Positions 24,460-34,621 of a stretch of 64,000 nucleotides of DNA are shown piece by piece. The notes beneath the pieces were generated by a model, which was given only the letters and a program-made list of their open reading frames with translations, searched no databases and was not told the origin of the DNA. The stretch is taken from assembly GCF_001999285.1 (NCBI RefSeq), contig NZ_MLHN01000008.1, forward strand, positions 150,533 through 214,532, given 5' to 3'. A program made the position numbers and the translations under genes. The DNA is from Rodentibacter genomosp. 1. GTDB lineage: Bacteria; Pseudomonadota; Gammaproteobacteria; Enterobacterales; Pasteurellaceae. Every line of letters starts with the position of its first letter. The first letter of the stretch is position 1.

Positions 24460-25390
24460 AATCCTATTTATTACATTATTTGTATTATGTACATTACTTA
24501 GTTTTTTTACCCAAGATTTTCTTTCTATTGAAAATATTTACGATGTAATCAATAACTATGCGATGTTGATGATATTAGCTTGTGGTTTATTTGTCGTACT
24601 CATTTCCGGTGGTATTGATATTTCATTTCCTGCAATAACAATCATCGCCCAGTATATAATGGTTGGGTTAATACAACAATATGATATTGGGTTATTTGGT
24701 GTTTTCATTAGTGCCGGTACAGTCGGTATTTTATTTGGATTGATTAATGGCATTATTGTTCATAAATTAAATGTACCTTCAATTATTATTACTATTTCAA
24801 CACTCAATATTTTTTATGGTGGATTATTATATGTGACTAAGGGTGTTTGGCTGTATGATTTCCCAGAATGGTTTCAGCAAGAGTTTATATTATTTAAACA
24901 AACTACTTTGGAGGGATTTGAATATGGATTATCTTTTCAAATTCTTGTTGCCATATTTGCAATATTACTGACGGCTGTAATAACAAATAAATTAACTCTA
25001 GGTCGTAAGATTTATGCCTTAGGTGGAAATAAAGAAGCGACTTCTAGAATGGGATTCAATTTGCTTTATCTATATTTGGTTGTTTATGGTTATATGGGAT
25101 TAATGGCTGGTCTTGCAGGTGTTGTACAATCTTATACGGTACAATCAGTTGCACCGGATTCATTACTGGGTTATGAATTAACCGTATTAGCAGCCGTTGT
25201 ATTAGGCGGCGCAAGTTTATCGGGGGGAAAAGGGACGCTATCAGGAACAATAATGGGGGTGATTTTATTGGCCGTTATTCAAAATGGGTTGAATTTATTA
25301 AATATTTCTTCCTATTGGCAGACCGTTATTACGGGTGGCATTATTATTTTAAGTGTAAGTGTCACAGCATTTACACAAAGAAAAAAATAA
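24440..25390 (+). CDS. Sugar ABC transporter permease 1
   Basis: 316 residues from the ATG at 24440 (GAGGAA upstream), overlapping the ATPase end. About 8-10 membrane spans of the BPD_transp_2 type. The conserved cytoplasmic loop is LGRKIYALGGNKEATSRMGF, and VLGGASLSGGKGTLSGTIMG is typical of RbsC-like permeases. It pairs with permease 2 as a heterodimer. Confidence 0.9.
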   Translation: MKNTNNKILFITLFVLCTLLSFFTQDFLSIENIYDVINNYAMLMILACGLFVVLISGGIDISFPAITIIAQYIMVGLIQQYDIGLFGVFISAGTVGILFGLINGIIVHKLNVPSIIITISTLNIFYGGLLYVTKGVWLYDFPEWFQQEFILFKQTTLEGFEYGLSFQILVAIFAILLTAVITNKLTLGRKIYALGGNKEATSRMGFNLLYLYLVVYGYMGLMAGLAGVVQSYTVQSVAPDSLLGYELTVLAAVVLGGASLSGGKGTLSGTIMGVILLAVIQNGLNLLNISSYWQTVITGGIIILSVSVTAFTQRKK

Positions 25391-25400
25391 GGAGAAGAGA

Positions 25401-26342
25401 ATGAAATTGCAATCAGATAATACTATCAAATATCTCTTTCTATTATTCATTATTGCTATCTCAATATTTAGTATTTTAATTCCAGATATATTTTGGTCAA
25501 TTGCTAATTTTCAATCAATCGCTTCACAAATGGCGGTATTGGGTATTTTAACCTTAGCGATGGCTATCCCAATGCTAACAAGCGGTATTAATCTATCAAT
25601 TATTGCAACAATGAATGCTTGTGCATTAATCATAGCGTATTTTATTACTAAGCAAGATAGTCTTGGGTATTTATTGATTGGATTGTCCTTAAGTCTGCTG
25701 TGCGCTTTTTTAATTGGTCTATTTAATGGTACATTAATTTCTATTGTTAAGGTATCACCTATTTTGGCAACATTGGGAACAATGACATTAATTAATGGAT
25801 TGAATATTTTGGTGACAAATGGTTCCACTGTTGCTAATTTTCCTGAAAGTTTTCTGTCTATTAGTTCTACAACGTTTTTATTTGTCCCATTTCCCTTAAT
25901 TATATTTCTGTTTTTAGCATTGATTGTCTGGTTTTTACTCGAAAAAACAACAATTGGTAAATCGATTTATTTTATTGGAAATAATGAAAAGGCAACATTT
26001 TATTCAGGGATTGATACTAGAAAAGTCATTATTGTTGTTTATATTATCTCTTCTTTACTTTGTATGTTTGCTGCGATATTGATGATGTCAAAATTAAACT
26101 CAGCCAAAGCATATTATGGAGATTCTTATTTATTAATTTCTATTTTGGCATCCGTGTTGGGAGGCGTCAATCCTGACGGAGGAAAAGGGAAGTTAATTGG
26201 TATATTGATTGCTTTAATTTTACTACAAATAATCGAGAGCGGTTTAAATATGCTAGGGGTAAGTAGTTATATCACTATGATATTATGGGGAAGTTTACTT
26301 ATTTTATTTATCTTTTTGCAAAGATATCGTTTATTTAAATAA
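25401..26342 (+). CDS. Sugar ABC transporter permease 2
   Basis: 313 residues from the ATG at 25401 (GGAGAAGA upstream). Same fold as permease 1: IGKSIYFIGNNEKATFYSGI is the coupling loop, and VLGGVNPDGGKGKLIGILIA the conserved late motif. Two distinct permeases in one operon are seen in the lsr and rhamnose systems but not in rbs. Confidence 0.9.
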   Translation: MKLQSDNTIKYLFLLFIIAISIFSILIPDIFWSIANFQSIASQMAVLGILTLAMAIPMLTSGINLSIIATMNACALIIAYFITKQDSLGYLLIGLSLSLLCAFLIGLFNGTLISIVKVSPILATLGTMTLINGLNILVTNGSTVANFPESFLSISSTTFLFVPFPLIIFLFLALIVWFLLEKTTIGKSIYFIGNNEKATFYSGIDTRKVIIVVYIISSLLCMFAAILMMSKLNSAKAYYGDSYLLISILASVLGGVNPDGGKGKLIGILIALILLQIIESGLNMLGVSSYITMILWGSLLILFIFLQRYRLFK

Positions 26343-26356
26343 ATCGGGGATAATAA

Positions 26357-27955
26357 ATGCAATATGAAAAAACATTAATTGATACCGGTAATGTCGTTAT
26401 CGGTATTGAATTGGGATCAACCCGTGTCAAAGCCGTATTAATTGATCAAAAAGGGACAATTTTAGCGACCGGTGGCGCGGATTGGGAAAACCATTTAATT
26501 AATAATATTTGGACTTACCATCAAGAAGAAATTTGGTCGACATTACGGTCTGCCTTTGAAAATTTACAAATGACGGTTAAGGAGAAATATCGGACGGTAA
26601 TCAAAACTGCACGAGCCATTGGTATTAGTGCGATGATGCACGGCTATTTACCTTTTGATAAAGAGGGAAATCAACTGGTACCATTTCGGACTTGGCGCAA
26701 TAATATTACGTTTACAGCTGCCCAAAAATTAACGGAATTGTTTCAATATCCTATTCCACAGCGGTGGAGTATCGCTCATCTTTATCAAGCTATTTTGAAT
26801 GAGGAACCGCACCTTGAAAAACTTGCCTATTTAACCACGTTATCCGGTTATATCCACTGGCGATTAACAGGAGAAAAATATCTTGGCATTGGTGATGCTT
26901 CCGGTATGTTTCCTATCGACACGGAAACGTCTGACTATAACAAAACAATGTTGGAACAATTTAGCCGGTTAATTGAAAATAAAAATTATGATTGGCACAT
27001 TGAAGATGTGTTACCACAAGTTCAAGTTGCAGGAAAAACAGCAGGAAAATTGACCGCACTTGGAGCAAAATTATTAGATCCGACAGGGGCTTTACACGCA
27101 AATATTCCATTTTGTCCACCAGAAGGCGATGCAGGCACCGGAATGGTGGCAACCAACTGTATTAAAGAAAAAACAGGGAATATTTCCGCCGGTACATCAG
27201 CCTTTGCAATGATTGTATTAGAAAAAGCATTATCAAGAGTCTATGCTGAATTAGATATTGTTACTACACCGGCAGGAAAATTAGTCGCAATGGCTCACGC
27301 CCAAAATTGTACGACTGATATTAATGCCTGGGTTAACTTATTGGGCGAATGTTTACAAACATTTGGTATCAAAATTTGTACTGAAGAATTATACGAGACG
27401 TTATTTCTTCATGCTTTACAGGGGGATACGGATTGTGGCGGATTATTGTCCTACGGATTTTATTCTGGGGAACATAATGTCGGTTTGGAAAAAGGCTGCC
27501 CGTTATTTTTGCATCCGGCTAACGCCAAATTTAATTTAGCTAATTTTATGAGGGTTCACTTATATACAGCATTTGGTGCAATGAAATTAGGCATGGATAT
27601 TTTATTGCGGCAGGAAAAGGTTACAATCACGCGTATTCTTGGACACGGCGGCATTTTTAAAACGGAAAATGTTGCTCAACAAATATTAGCTTCTGCATTA
27701 AATATTCCGCTTGCTACAATGGAGACCGCTTCTAATGGCGGTGCTTGGGGGATTGCTTTATTAGCCAATTTTTTAAGTCGCTCAGAAACCTTTTCTTTAG
27801 AAGACTATCTGGACAATGATATTTTCAATCAAGTGGAAATCAGCTTAGTTTATCCGGAAAAACAAATCACAGAAGGTTATCAGCAATTCATTGAGCACTA
27901 CAAACAAGGTATACCAATTATTCAAACCGCAATAGAGCGGGATTTTATCGAGTAA
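26357..27955 (+). CDS. FGGY-family carbohydrate kinase
   Basis: 532 residues. Nucleotide-binding phosphate-1 motif VIGIELGSTRVKAVLID at the N-terminus, GISAMMHGYLPFD, FRTWRNN, GDAGTGMVATNC, and the C-terminal adenosine-binding region ITRILGHGGIFKT and TASNGGAWGIALLANFL. It phosphorylates a sugar or ketose after uptake and so defines the first catabolic step. Neither an isomerase nor a dehydrogenase is in the operon, so the imported compound may already be the kinase substrate (for example a ketopentose) or the remaining enzymes are elsewhere. It resembles xylulokinase/ribulokinase-type members but the substrate is open. Confidence 0.87.
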   Translation: MQYEKTLIDTGNVVIGIELGSTRVKAVLIDQKGTILATGGADWENHLINNIWTYHQEEIWSTLRSAFENLQMTVKEKYRTVIKTARAIGISAMMHGYLPFDKEGNQLVPFRTWRNNITFTAAQKLTELFQYPIPQRWSIAHLYQAILNEEPHLEKLAYLTTLSGYIHWRLTGEKYLGIGDASGMFPIDTETSDYNKTMLEQFSRLIENKNYDWHIEDVLPQVQVAGKTAGKLTALGAKLLDPTGALHANIPFCPPEGDAGTGMVATNCIKEKTGNISAGTSAFAMIVLEKALSRVYAELDIVTTPAGKLVAMAHAQNCTTDINAWVNLLGECLQTFGIKICTEELYETLFLHALQGDTDCGGLLSYGFYSGEHNVGLEKGCPLFLHPANAKFNLANFMRVHLYTAFGAMKLGMDILLRQEKVTITRILGHGGIFKTENVAQQILASALNIPLATMETASNGGAWGIALLANFLSRSETFSLEDYLDNDIFNQVEISLVYPEKQITEGYQQFIEHYKQGIPIIQTAIERDFIE

Positions 27956-28271
27956 ATATGAAAAAATCTGATTAAATTTGATGAGTCATAACAAATAAGG
28001 TGAGTATTTCTTGTTAGTGTCAATTATTGATAATTTTAAACAAAGATTGGGCATTGCTAGTGGGATTATTGTTAAAGAGGGAAGCAGGAATACTATTTGT
28101 ATTGTGTATTCTCTCTGAGCAAGTCGGTCAGTATTTGAAATAATACAGAAATCATAGCTATGATGGATAAACAATACTACCTGTATGGAAATGTAAAAAG
28201 AAAAAGTAAGAGGAAAGACCGGATAAAACAAAGCCCCGCGTTAAGTTACACGGGGCTATGATAGGGATATA
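27956..28271. other. Gap between sugar operon and tRNA-Val
   Basis: 316 bp without a convincing gene. It holds a perfect 14-bp palindrome ATCATAGCTATGAT at 28151-28164 and the tRNA terminator near 28225-28258. A leftward frame at 27986-28231 has no ribosome binding site or recognisable content. Confidence 0.5.
28225..28258 (-). terminator. Terminator of tRNA-Val
   Basis: AGCCCCG and CGGGGCT pair on the minus strand, followed by TTGTTTT, 14 bases after the tRNA CCA end. Confidence 0.75.
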
Positions 28272-28348
28272 TGGTGCGACTAGCTGGACTCGAACCAGTG
28301 ACCCCCACCATGTCAAGGTGGTGCTCTAACCAACTGAGCTATAGTCGC
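28272..28348 (-). tRNA. tRNA-Val (anticodon GAC)
   Basis: 77 nt with encoded CCA. Acceptor stem GCGACTA/TAGTCGC, D arm with AGCTCAGTTGGTTAGAGC, anticodon stem CCACC/GGTGG around TTGACAT, and T loop GTTCGAG. Anticodon GAC reads GUC and GUU valine codons. It stands alone between the sugar operon and pykA, a usual boundary for inserted DNA. Confidence 0.96.
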
Positions 28349-28466
28349 TTTGAATGTGGCGGATGATAAACAGTTTTTTTTATGAAGACAAGAAATTTTT
28401 TTTATGTTTGTGATGAATGCTAAAAAAATGAGCAAAAATACAGGAAGTTAAGGGGAAAACTCTTTT

Positions 28467-28495
28467 TTGATTTTGAATTTTTTTAAGCGTATAAT
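28467..28495 (+). promoter_or_regulatory. pykA promoter
   Basis: TTGATT (28467-28472), 17 bp, perfect TATAAT (28490-28495). The leader then carries a stem TTCGCTCA/TGAGCGAA (28510-28532) followed by a T-rich stretch, a possible attenuator. Confidence 0.7.
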
Positions 28496-28574
28496 GCGCG
28501 CCGATTTATTTCGCTCAAAAGGCTTGAGCGAACTTGTTTTATTTTTAATATATCAATATTGACGGAGTAGCATA

Positions 28575-30011
28575 ATGTCTAGAAGACTAAGAAGAACGAA
28601 GATTGTTTGTACTATGGGGCCGGCCACTGACCGCGATAACAATCTGGAGAAAATTATCGCAGCAGGTGCAAATGTCGTTCGTATGAATTTCTCACACGGT
28701 ACACCGGAGGATCATATTGAGCGTGCTGAACGAGTTCGTTCTATTGCGAAAAAATTGGGTAAAACGGTGGCAATTTTAGGTGATTTGCAAGGTCCTAAAA
28801 TTCGTGTTTCTACTTTCAAAGATGGCAAAATTTTCTTAAATGTTGGTGATAAATTCATTCTTGATGCTGAGTTGCCAAAGGGTGAAGGTAATCAAGATTC
28901 CGTTGGTTTAGACTATAAAACCCTTCCACAAGATGTGGTTCCGGGCGATATCCTGCTATTAGACGATGGTCGTGTTCAATTAAAGGTATTGTCAACAGAA
29001 GGGGCGAAAGTATTTACTGAAGTGACTGTTGGCGGTCCGTTATCAAATAATAAAGGGATTAATAAATTAGGTGGCGGTTTATCTGCTGATGCATTAACCG
29101 AAAAAGATAAGGCAGATATTATCACTGCAGCACGTATTGGTGTTGATTTCCTCGCAGTATCTTTCCCACGTTCAAGTGCTGATCTAAATTATGCTCGTGA
29201 ACTTGCTCAACAAGCTGGATTAAATGCGAAAATTGTGGCGAAAGTTGAACGAGCAGAAACTGTGGTTGATGATGCAGCTATGGACGATATCATTTTAGCA
29301 TCAGATGTGATCATGGTTGCCCGTGGTGATTTAGGGGTTGAAATTGGTGATCCTGAATTAGTGGGCGTTCAGAAAAAATTGATCCGTCGTTCACGTCAAT
29401 TAAACCGTGCTGTGATCACGGCGACTCAAATGATGGAGTCTATGATCAGTAATCCAATGCCGACCCGTGCGGAAGTCATGGATGTGGCGAATGCGGTATT
29501 AGATGGTACCGATGCGGTTATGCTTTCTGCTGAAACAGCAGCAGGTCAATATCCGGCAGAGACAGTGGCGGCTATGGCTCGTGTTTGTTTAGGAGCAGAA
29601 AAAATGCCTAGCGTAAACGTATCCCGTCATCGTATGGATAAAGAGTTTACCGATATTGAAGAAGCCGTTGCAATGTCTGCAATGTATTCGGCAAATCATA
29701 TGAAAGGTATTGCAGCGATTATCACTTTAACCCATTCCGGTCGTACGGCATTATATATGTCTCGTATTAGTTCTGGGTTACCAATTTTTGCTTTATCCCG
29801 TAATCAAGAAACGCTCAATCTTTGTGCATTATATCGTGGAGTAACGCCGGTATTTAGTGATACTGAGTCACGTAGTGCAAATGGTGCACAAGCTGCAATT
29901 GCATTGCTAAAAGAAAAAGGTTATTTAAATTCAGGTGATTTGGTGTTGTTAACTCAAGGTGATGAGACGATCAAACATACTAATGTGTGCCGTACTTTAA
30001 TCGTTGAGTAA
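28575..30011 (+). CDS. pykA: Pyruvate kinase (PykA type)
   Basis: 478 residues. [10 protein letters not shown] and VVRMNFSHG at the start, [10 protein letters not shown] for substrate binding, AKVERAE with the catalytic Lys, [11 protein letters not shown] for Mg and ATP, and [10 protein letters not shown]. The first residues SRRLRRTKI are typical of PykA (type II, AMP-activated) rather than PykF. It makes pyruvate and ATP from PEP and ADP. A terminator follows, so it is monocistronic. Confidence 0.96.
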   Translation: MSRRLRRTKIVCTMGPATDRDNNLEKIIAAGANVVRMNFSHGTPEDHIERAERVRSIAKKLGKTVAILGDLQGPKIRVSTFKDGKIFLNVGDKFILDAELPKGEGNQDSVGLDYKTLPQDVVPGDILLLDDGRVQLKVLSTEGAKVFTEVTVGGPLSNNKGINKLGGGLSADALTEKDKADIITAARIGVDFLAVSFPRSSADLNYARELAQQAGLNAKIVAKVERAETVVDDAAMDDIILASDVIMVARGDLGVEIGDPELVGVQKKLIRRSRQLNRAVITATQMMESMISNPMPTRAEVMDVANAVLDGTDAVMLSAETAAGQYPAETVAAMARVCLGAEKMPSVNVSRHRMDKEFTDIEEAVAMSAMYSANHMKGIAAIITLTHSGRTALYMSRISSGLPIFALSRNQETLNLCALYRGVTPVFSDTESRSANGAQAAIALLKEKGYLNSGDLVLLTQGDETIKHTNVCRTLIVE

Positions 30012-30033
30012 TGAGCAAATTGAGAGAAAAGAG

Positions 30034-30057
30034 CGGTGGATTTTTCCACCGTTTTTT
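30034..30057 (+). terminator. Intrinsic terminator after pykA
   Basis: CGGTGGA and TCCACCG form the stem with a 3-4-base T loop, followed by TTTTTT. Confidence 0.85.
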
Positions 30058-30185
30058 ATTGCTATTGCAAGGCATAAAAAATCATCAGATACAAATCTCA
30101 TAGAAAATTGACCGCACTTTTTTCTTAAATCTCCCCATCATTTGCGGTATTATAGCCACCAATTCTATTGAGTCTCAAAATATCT

Positions 30186-31592
30186 ATGGCATCCCAACCA
30201 CAAGTTAAATCATCTGATAAAAAAACTGCACAAATTAGCATCCCTCCCCATTCTCTTGAAGCTGAGCAAGCCGTGTTAGGCGGCATTATGTTAAGCAATC
30301 AACATTGGGATGGTATTGCTGAGCGCGTGATTGCCGATGATTTTTATACCTTTGCCCACCGCATCATTTTTCAAACAATGGAAGAATTAATGCGGAATCA
30401 ATCACCTATTGATCTGATTACGCTTGATCAAGCGCTAAAAAATAAAGGGGTGAGTGAGGAAGTTGGGGGATTTGCTTATCTTGCTGACTTGTCAAACAAT
30501 ACGCCAAATGCAATTAATATTTTAGCGTATGCGGATATTGTGCGTGAAAAAGCGATTCTACGTGAACTCATTGCTGTGGGCAATCGTATTGCGGAAAATA
30601 GCTATTCCCCTAAAGGGCAAGACATTAAATTGATTTTGGATGAGGCGGAGAGGGAAGTCTTTGCCATTGCGGAAAAACGTAGCACTTCTAGTGAAGGACC
30701 GCAAAATGTGATCACTGTGCTACAAAATACAATTGAGCGTATTGATACATTAAGCAAGTTGGAAAATCATTCCGGTGTGACAGGGGTGACAACAGGATTT
30801 ACGGATCTTGATAAAAAAACAGCCGGGTTACAACCTTCAGATTTAATTATTGTTGCAGCTCGTCCTTCCATGGGGAAAACTACCTTTGCCATGAACCTCT
30901 GTGAAAATGCCGCCATGGCAAGTGAGAAACCTGTGCTAGTGTTTAGTTTAGAGATGCCGGCCGAGCAAATTATGATGCGTATGATTGCTTCTCTTGCTCG
31001 TGTAGATCAAACTAAAATTCGTACAGGACAAGGCTTAGATGAAATTGAGTGGAATAAAATTAGCAGCGTATTTGGAATGTTTAAACAGAAGAATAATCTT
31101 TATATTGATGATTCTTCCGGTTTAACGCCAACAGAATTACGATCTCGTGCACGCCGCGTTTATCGTGAAAATGGCGGATTGAGCCTGATTATGGTGGATT
31201 ATTTACAACTTATGCGTGCACCGGCATTTTCAGATAACCGTACTTTAGAGATTGCAGAAATTTCACGTTCTTTAAAAGCTTTAGCAAAGGAGTTAGAAGT
31301 ACCGGTTATTGCGCTTTCTCAGTTGAATCGAACACTTGAACAACGTGCGGATAAACGTCCGGTGAACTCGGATTTACGTGAATCGGGATCTATTGAGCAG
31401 GATGCCGACTTAATTATGTTTATTTATCGTGACGAGGTTTATAACGATAATTCCGAGGACAAAGGGGTGGCAGAAATTATTATTGGTAAACAGCGTAACG
31501 GCCCGATTGGTCGTGTACGATTAAAATTTAACGGACAGTTCTCCCGCTTTGATAATCTTGCCGAGCAACGTGAGTATTATGACAATTATTAA
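30186..31592 (+). CDS. dnaB: Replicative DNA helicase
   Basis: 468 residues from ATG 30186 (MASQPQVKSS); a TTG 18 bp upstream is less likely. The N-terminal domain includes PPHSLEAEQAVLGGIM. The RecA-like motor has Walker A ARPSMGKTTFAMN, Walker B LIMVDYLQLM and the arginine region GPIGRVRLKF. As a hexamer it unwinds DNA at the fork and calls in primase. alr follows after 9 bp. Confidence 0.97.
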   Translation: MASQPQVKSSDKKTAQISIPPHSLEAEQAVLGGIMLSNQHWDGIAERVIADDFYTFAHRIIFQTMEELMRNQSPIDLITLDQALKNKGVSEEVGGFAYLADLSNNTPNAINILAYADIVREKAILRELIAVGNRIAENSYSPKGQDIKLILDEAEREVFAIAEKRSTSSEGPQNVITVLQNTIERIDTLSKLENHSGVTGVTTGFTDLDKKTAGLQPSDLIIVAARPSMGKTTFAMNLCENAAMASEKPVLVFSLEMPAEQIMMRMIASLARVDQTKIRTGQGLDEIEWNKISSVFGMFKQKNNLYIDDSSGLTPTELRSRARRVYRENGGLSLIMVDYLQLMRAPAFSDNRTLEIAEISRSLKALAKELEVPVIALSQLNRTLEQRADKRPVNSDLRESGSIEQDADLIMFIYRDEVYNDNSEDKGVAEIIIGKQRNGPIGRVRLKFNGQFSRFDNLAEQREYYDNY

Positions 31593-31601
31593 GGATAAAT
31601 A

Positions 31602-32684
31602 ATGAACGTAAAACCGGCGACAGCGAAGATTAGCTCCTGTGCTTTAAAACAAAATTTAGAGGTAATTAAACAAAAAGCACCTCATAGTAAAATTATTGCG
31701 GTTGTTAAAGCCAATGCCTATGGGCATGGGGTGGTATTTGTCGCATCGACACTTGAAAATACGGTAGATTGTTTTGGGGTGGCGCGTTTGGAAGAAGCGT
31801 TGGCATTGCGATCGCATGGCATCACAAAACCTATTTTATTGCTCGAAGGTTTTTTTGATGAAAAGGATTTGCCAATTCTTGCTGTGAATAATATTGAAAC
31901 GATCGTACACAATCGTGAACAGCTTGAGGCATTAAAACGTGCAACGGTACCAAGCCCGATTAAAGTGTGGCTTAAAATTGATACCGGTATGCACCGTTTG
32001 GGCGTAGCCCTTGATGAAGTGGATGAATTTTATCAAGCATTAAAAAAACTTCCTCAAATTCAACCGCACTTAGGTTTTGTCAGCCATTTTAGTCGGGCTG
32101 ACGAGCTTGAATCTGATTATACCCCACTTCAAATTAATCGATTTTTATCCGTGACCCAAGATAAACAGGGAGAACGCAGTATCGCAGCATCGGGAGGGAT
32201 TTTATTTTGGCAAGAATCTCATTTAGATTGGATTCGTCCCGGTATTATTATGTACGGTATTTCTCCAACAGATACTGTAGGCGCTAAATTTAACTTAACT
32301 CCCGTGATGAATCTCACTTCTTCCCTTATTGCCGTACGAAACCATAAAAAAGGCGAACCGGTCGGCTACGGGGGAATTTGGACAAGCCCTTGTGATACCA
32401 AAATCGGTGTGGTAGCAATTGGTTATGGTGATGGTTATCCACGCGATGTGCCGGAAGGTACACCCGTGTATTTAAATGGGCGTATCGTGCCAATTGTGGG
32501 GCGGGTATCTATGGATATGCTGACTGTCGATTTAGGGTGGGATAGCCAAGATCAAGTTGGTGATGAAGTGATTTTATGGGGAAAAGAATTACCGATAGAG
32601 ACCGTTGCCCAGTTTACCGGCATTTTAAGCTATGAATTGATTACAAAATTAACACCTCGTGTTATCACCGAATATGTAGACTAA
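31602..32684 (+). CDS. alr: Alanine racemase
   Basis: 360 residues. PLP lysine K36 in AVVKANAYGHG; second catalytic base Tyr in VVAIGYGDGYPR; H-R-L-G motif MHRLGVALDE. It makes D-alanine for peptidoglycan. dnaB-alr-pgi is the order known in H. influenzae. Confidence 0.97.
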   Translation: MNVKPATAKISSCALKQNLEVIKQKAPHSKIIAVVKANAYGHGVVFVASTLENTVDCFGVARLEEALALRSHGITKPILLLEGFFDEKDLPILAVNNIETIVHNREQLEALKRATVPSPIKVWLKIDTGMHRLGVALDEVDEFYQALKKLPQIQPHLGFVSHFSRADELESDYTPLQINRFLSVTQDKQGERSIAASGGILFWQESHLDWIRPGIIMYGISPTDTVGAKFNLTPVMNLTSSLIAVRNHKKGEPVGYGGIWTSPCDTKIGVVAIGYGDGYPRDVPEGTPVYLNGRIVPIVGRVSMDMLTVDLGWDSQDQVGDEVILWGKELPIETVAQFTGILSYELITKLTPRVITEYVD

Positions 32685-32717
32685 ATTTAAAATTAATAAA
32701 TAATAGAAGGAAATACT

Positions 32718-34367
32718 ATGAAAAATATCAATCCAACCCATACTCAGGCGTGGAAAGCGTTAGAAACGCATCAAACCGAATTGGCAAATATGACCATTCA
32801 AAATTTATTCCAACAAGAAAAGGATCGCTTTAAAGATTATTCATTAACCTTTAAGGATCAAATTTTGGTGGATTTCTCAAAAAACAATATTAATCAACAA
32901 ACTCTTTCACTTCTTCGACAACTGGCTCAAGAATGTTCGCTGGACAGTGCAAAAGAGGCAATGTTTAGTGGTGAAAAAATTAACCGTACCGAAAACCGTG
33001 CCGTATTACATACCGCACTTCGCAATCGGGCTAACACACCTGTGATGGTGGATGGCAAAGATGTGATGCCGGAAGTAAATGCGGTTTTGGCAAAAATGAA
33101 GGATTTTTGTCAGCGCGTGATTTCCGGTGAGTGGAAAGGTTATAGCGGAAAAGCTATTACTGATGTGGTGAATATCGGGATTGGCGGTTCGGATTTAGGT
33201 CCTTATATGGTAACGGAAGCGCTACGCCCTTATAAAAATCATCTTACGATGCACTTTGTTTCTAATGTGGACGGCACACATATTGCAGAGACACTGAAAA
33301 AAGTGAATCCGGAAACCACACTTTTCTTGGTTGCGTCTAAAACCTTTACCACCCAAGAAACCATGACAAATGCTGAAAGCGCACGTGATTGGTTATTGGC
33401 TTCGGCACAAGATAAAAGTGCGGTCGCAAAACATTTTGCGGCACTTTCTACTAATGGCAAAGCAGTAGCCGAGTTTGGGATTGATACCAATAATATGTTT
33501 GAGTTTTGGGATTGGGTAGGAGGACGTTATTCTTTATGGTCTGCTATTGGGTTATCCATTGCACTTTCTATTGGTTTTGACAACTTCGAGCAATTGTTAA
33601 GCGGGGCACATGAAATGGATAAACATTTCCGCACAGCACCAATTGAACAGAATATTCCAACTACTTTAGCCCTTGTGGGATTGTGGAACACGAATTTTTT
33701 AGGCGCACAAACTGAGGCAATTTTACCTTACGATCAATATTTACATCGTTTTGCCGCCTATTTCCAACAAGGCAATATGGAGTCAAACGGTAAATATGTA
33801 GATAGAAACGGCAACACCATTAGCCATTATCAAACCGGCCCAATCATCTGGGGCGAACCGGGTACAAACGGTCAGCACGCCTTTTATCAATTAATTCACC
33901 AAGGTACAACTTTAATTCCTTGTGATTTTATTGCACCGGCACAAAGTCATAATCCATTAGCGGATCATCATAACAAATTACTGTCTAACTTCTTTGCACA
34001 AACAGAAGCATTAGCGTTCGGTAAAACAAAAGAAGAAGTCGAAGCGGAGTTTGTGAAAGCGGGTAAATCCTTAGATGAGGTAAAAGAGATTGTGCCGTTT
34101 AAAGTGTTTACCGGTAACAAGCCGACCAACTCTATTCTAGTGCAAAAAATCACCCCATTTACATTGGGGGCATTGATCGCCATGTATGAACATAAAATCT
34201 TTGTTCAAGGCGTGATTTTTAATATCTTCAGCTTCGACCAATGGGGGGTGGAATTGGGTAAACAACTGGCTAACCGTATTCTACCGGAATTAGCGGATAG
34301 CGAAAAAGTCTCAAGCCACGACAGCTCAACAAATGGCTTGATTAATCAATTTAAAGCCTGGCGATAA
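32718..34367 (+). CDS. pgi: Glucose-6-phosphate isomerase
   Basis: 549 residues, the proteobacterial length. Sugar-phosphate isomerase motifs: [46 protein letters not shown], and the C-terminal region [27 protein letters not shown]. Interconverts glucose 6-phosphate and fructose 6-phosphate. RBS AGAAGGAAA lies 7 bp upstream. Confidence 0.97.
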   Translation: MKNINPTHTQAWKALETHQTELANMTIQNLFQQEKDRFKDYSLTFKDQILVDFSKNNINQQTLSLLRQLAQECSLDSAKEAMFSGEKINRTENRAVLHTALRNRANTPVMVDGKDVMPEVNAVLAKMKDFCQRVISGEWKGYSGKAITDVVNIGIGGSDLGPYMVTEALRPYKNHLTMHFVSNVDGTHIAETLKKVNPETTLFLVASKTFTTQETMTNAESARDWLLASAQDKSAVAKHFAALSTNGKAVAEFGIDTNNMFEFWDWVGGRYSLWSAIGLSIALSIGFDNFEQLLSGAHEMDKHFRTAPIEQNIPTTLALVGLWNTNFLGAQTEAILPYDQYLHRFAAYFQQGNMESNGKYVDRNGNTISHYQTGPIIWGEPGTNGQHAFYQLIHQGTTLIPCDFIAPAQSHNPLADHHNKLLSNFFAQTEALAFGKTKEEVEAEFVKAGKSLDEVKEIVPFKVFTGNKPTNSILVQKITPFTLGALIAMYEHKIFVQGVIFNIFSFDQWGVELGKQLANRILPELADSEKVSSHDSSTNGLINQFKAWR

Positions 34368-34380
34368 ATAAATTGGAGTG

Positions 34381-34412
34381 AAAAGTGCGGTCGATTTTGA
34401 CCGCATTTTTAA
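34381..34412 (+). terminator. Terminator made of an inverted uptake-sequence pair
   Basis: AAAAGTGCGGTC and GACCGCATTTTT face each other; the second copy has lost the CT of the uptake core but keeps the stem and the T run. It ends the pgi transcript. Confidence 0.7.
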
Positions 34413-34621
34413 TAAGATATATGTAGTAGTTGTATAAATCTGATTTTTGTTTATCCGAACCATACTAATGGTGGTTATAAAAATCAAACAATTTCAATAT
34501 ATTAAAAGATACCAATGCGGTACCTCTATATTTTTCCTTTTTGCATTTGCTACATAATATTAGTAGATAGAATCTTCTCTTTAGTTTTTAATCCATTCAT
34601 CATTTAACGAGATAAAATTAG

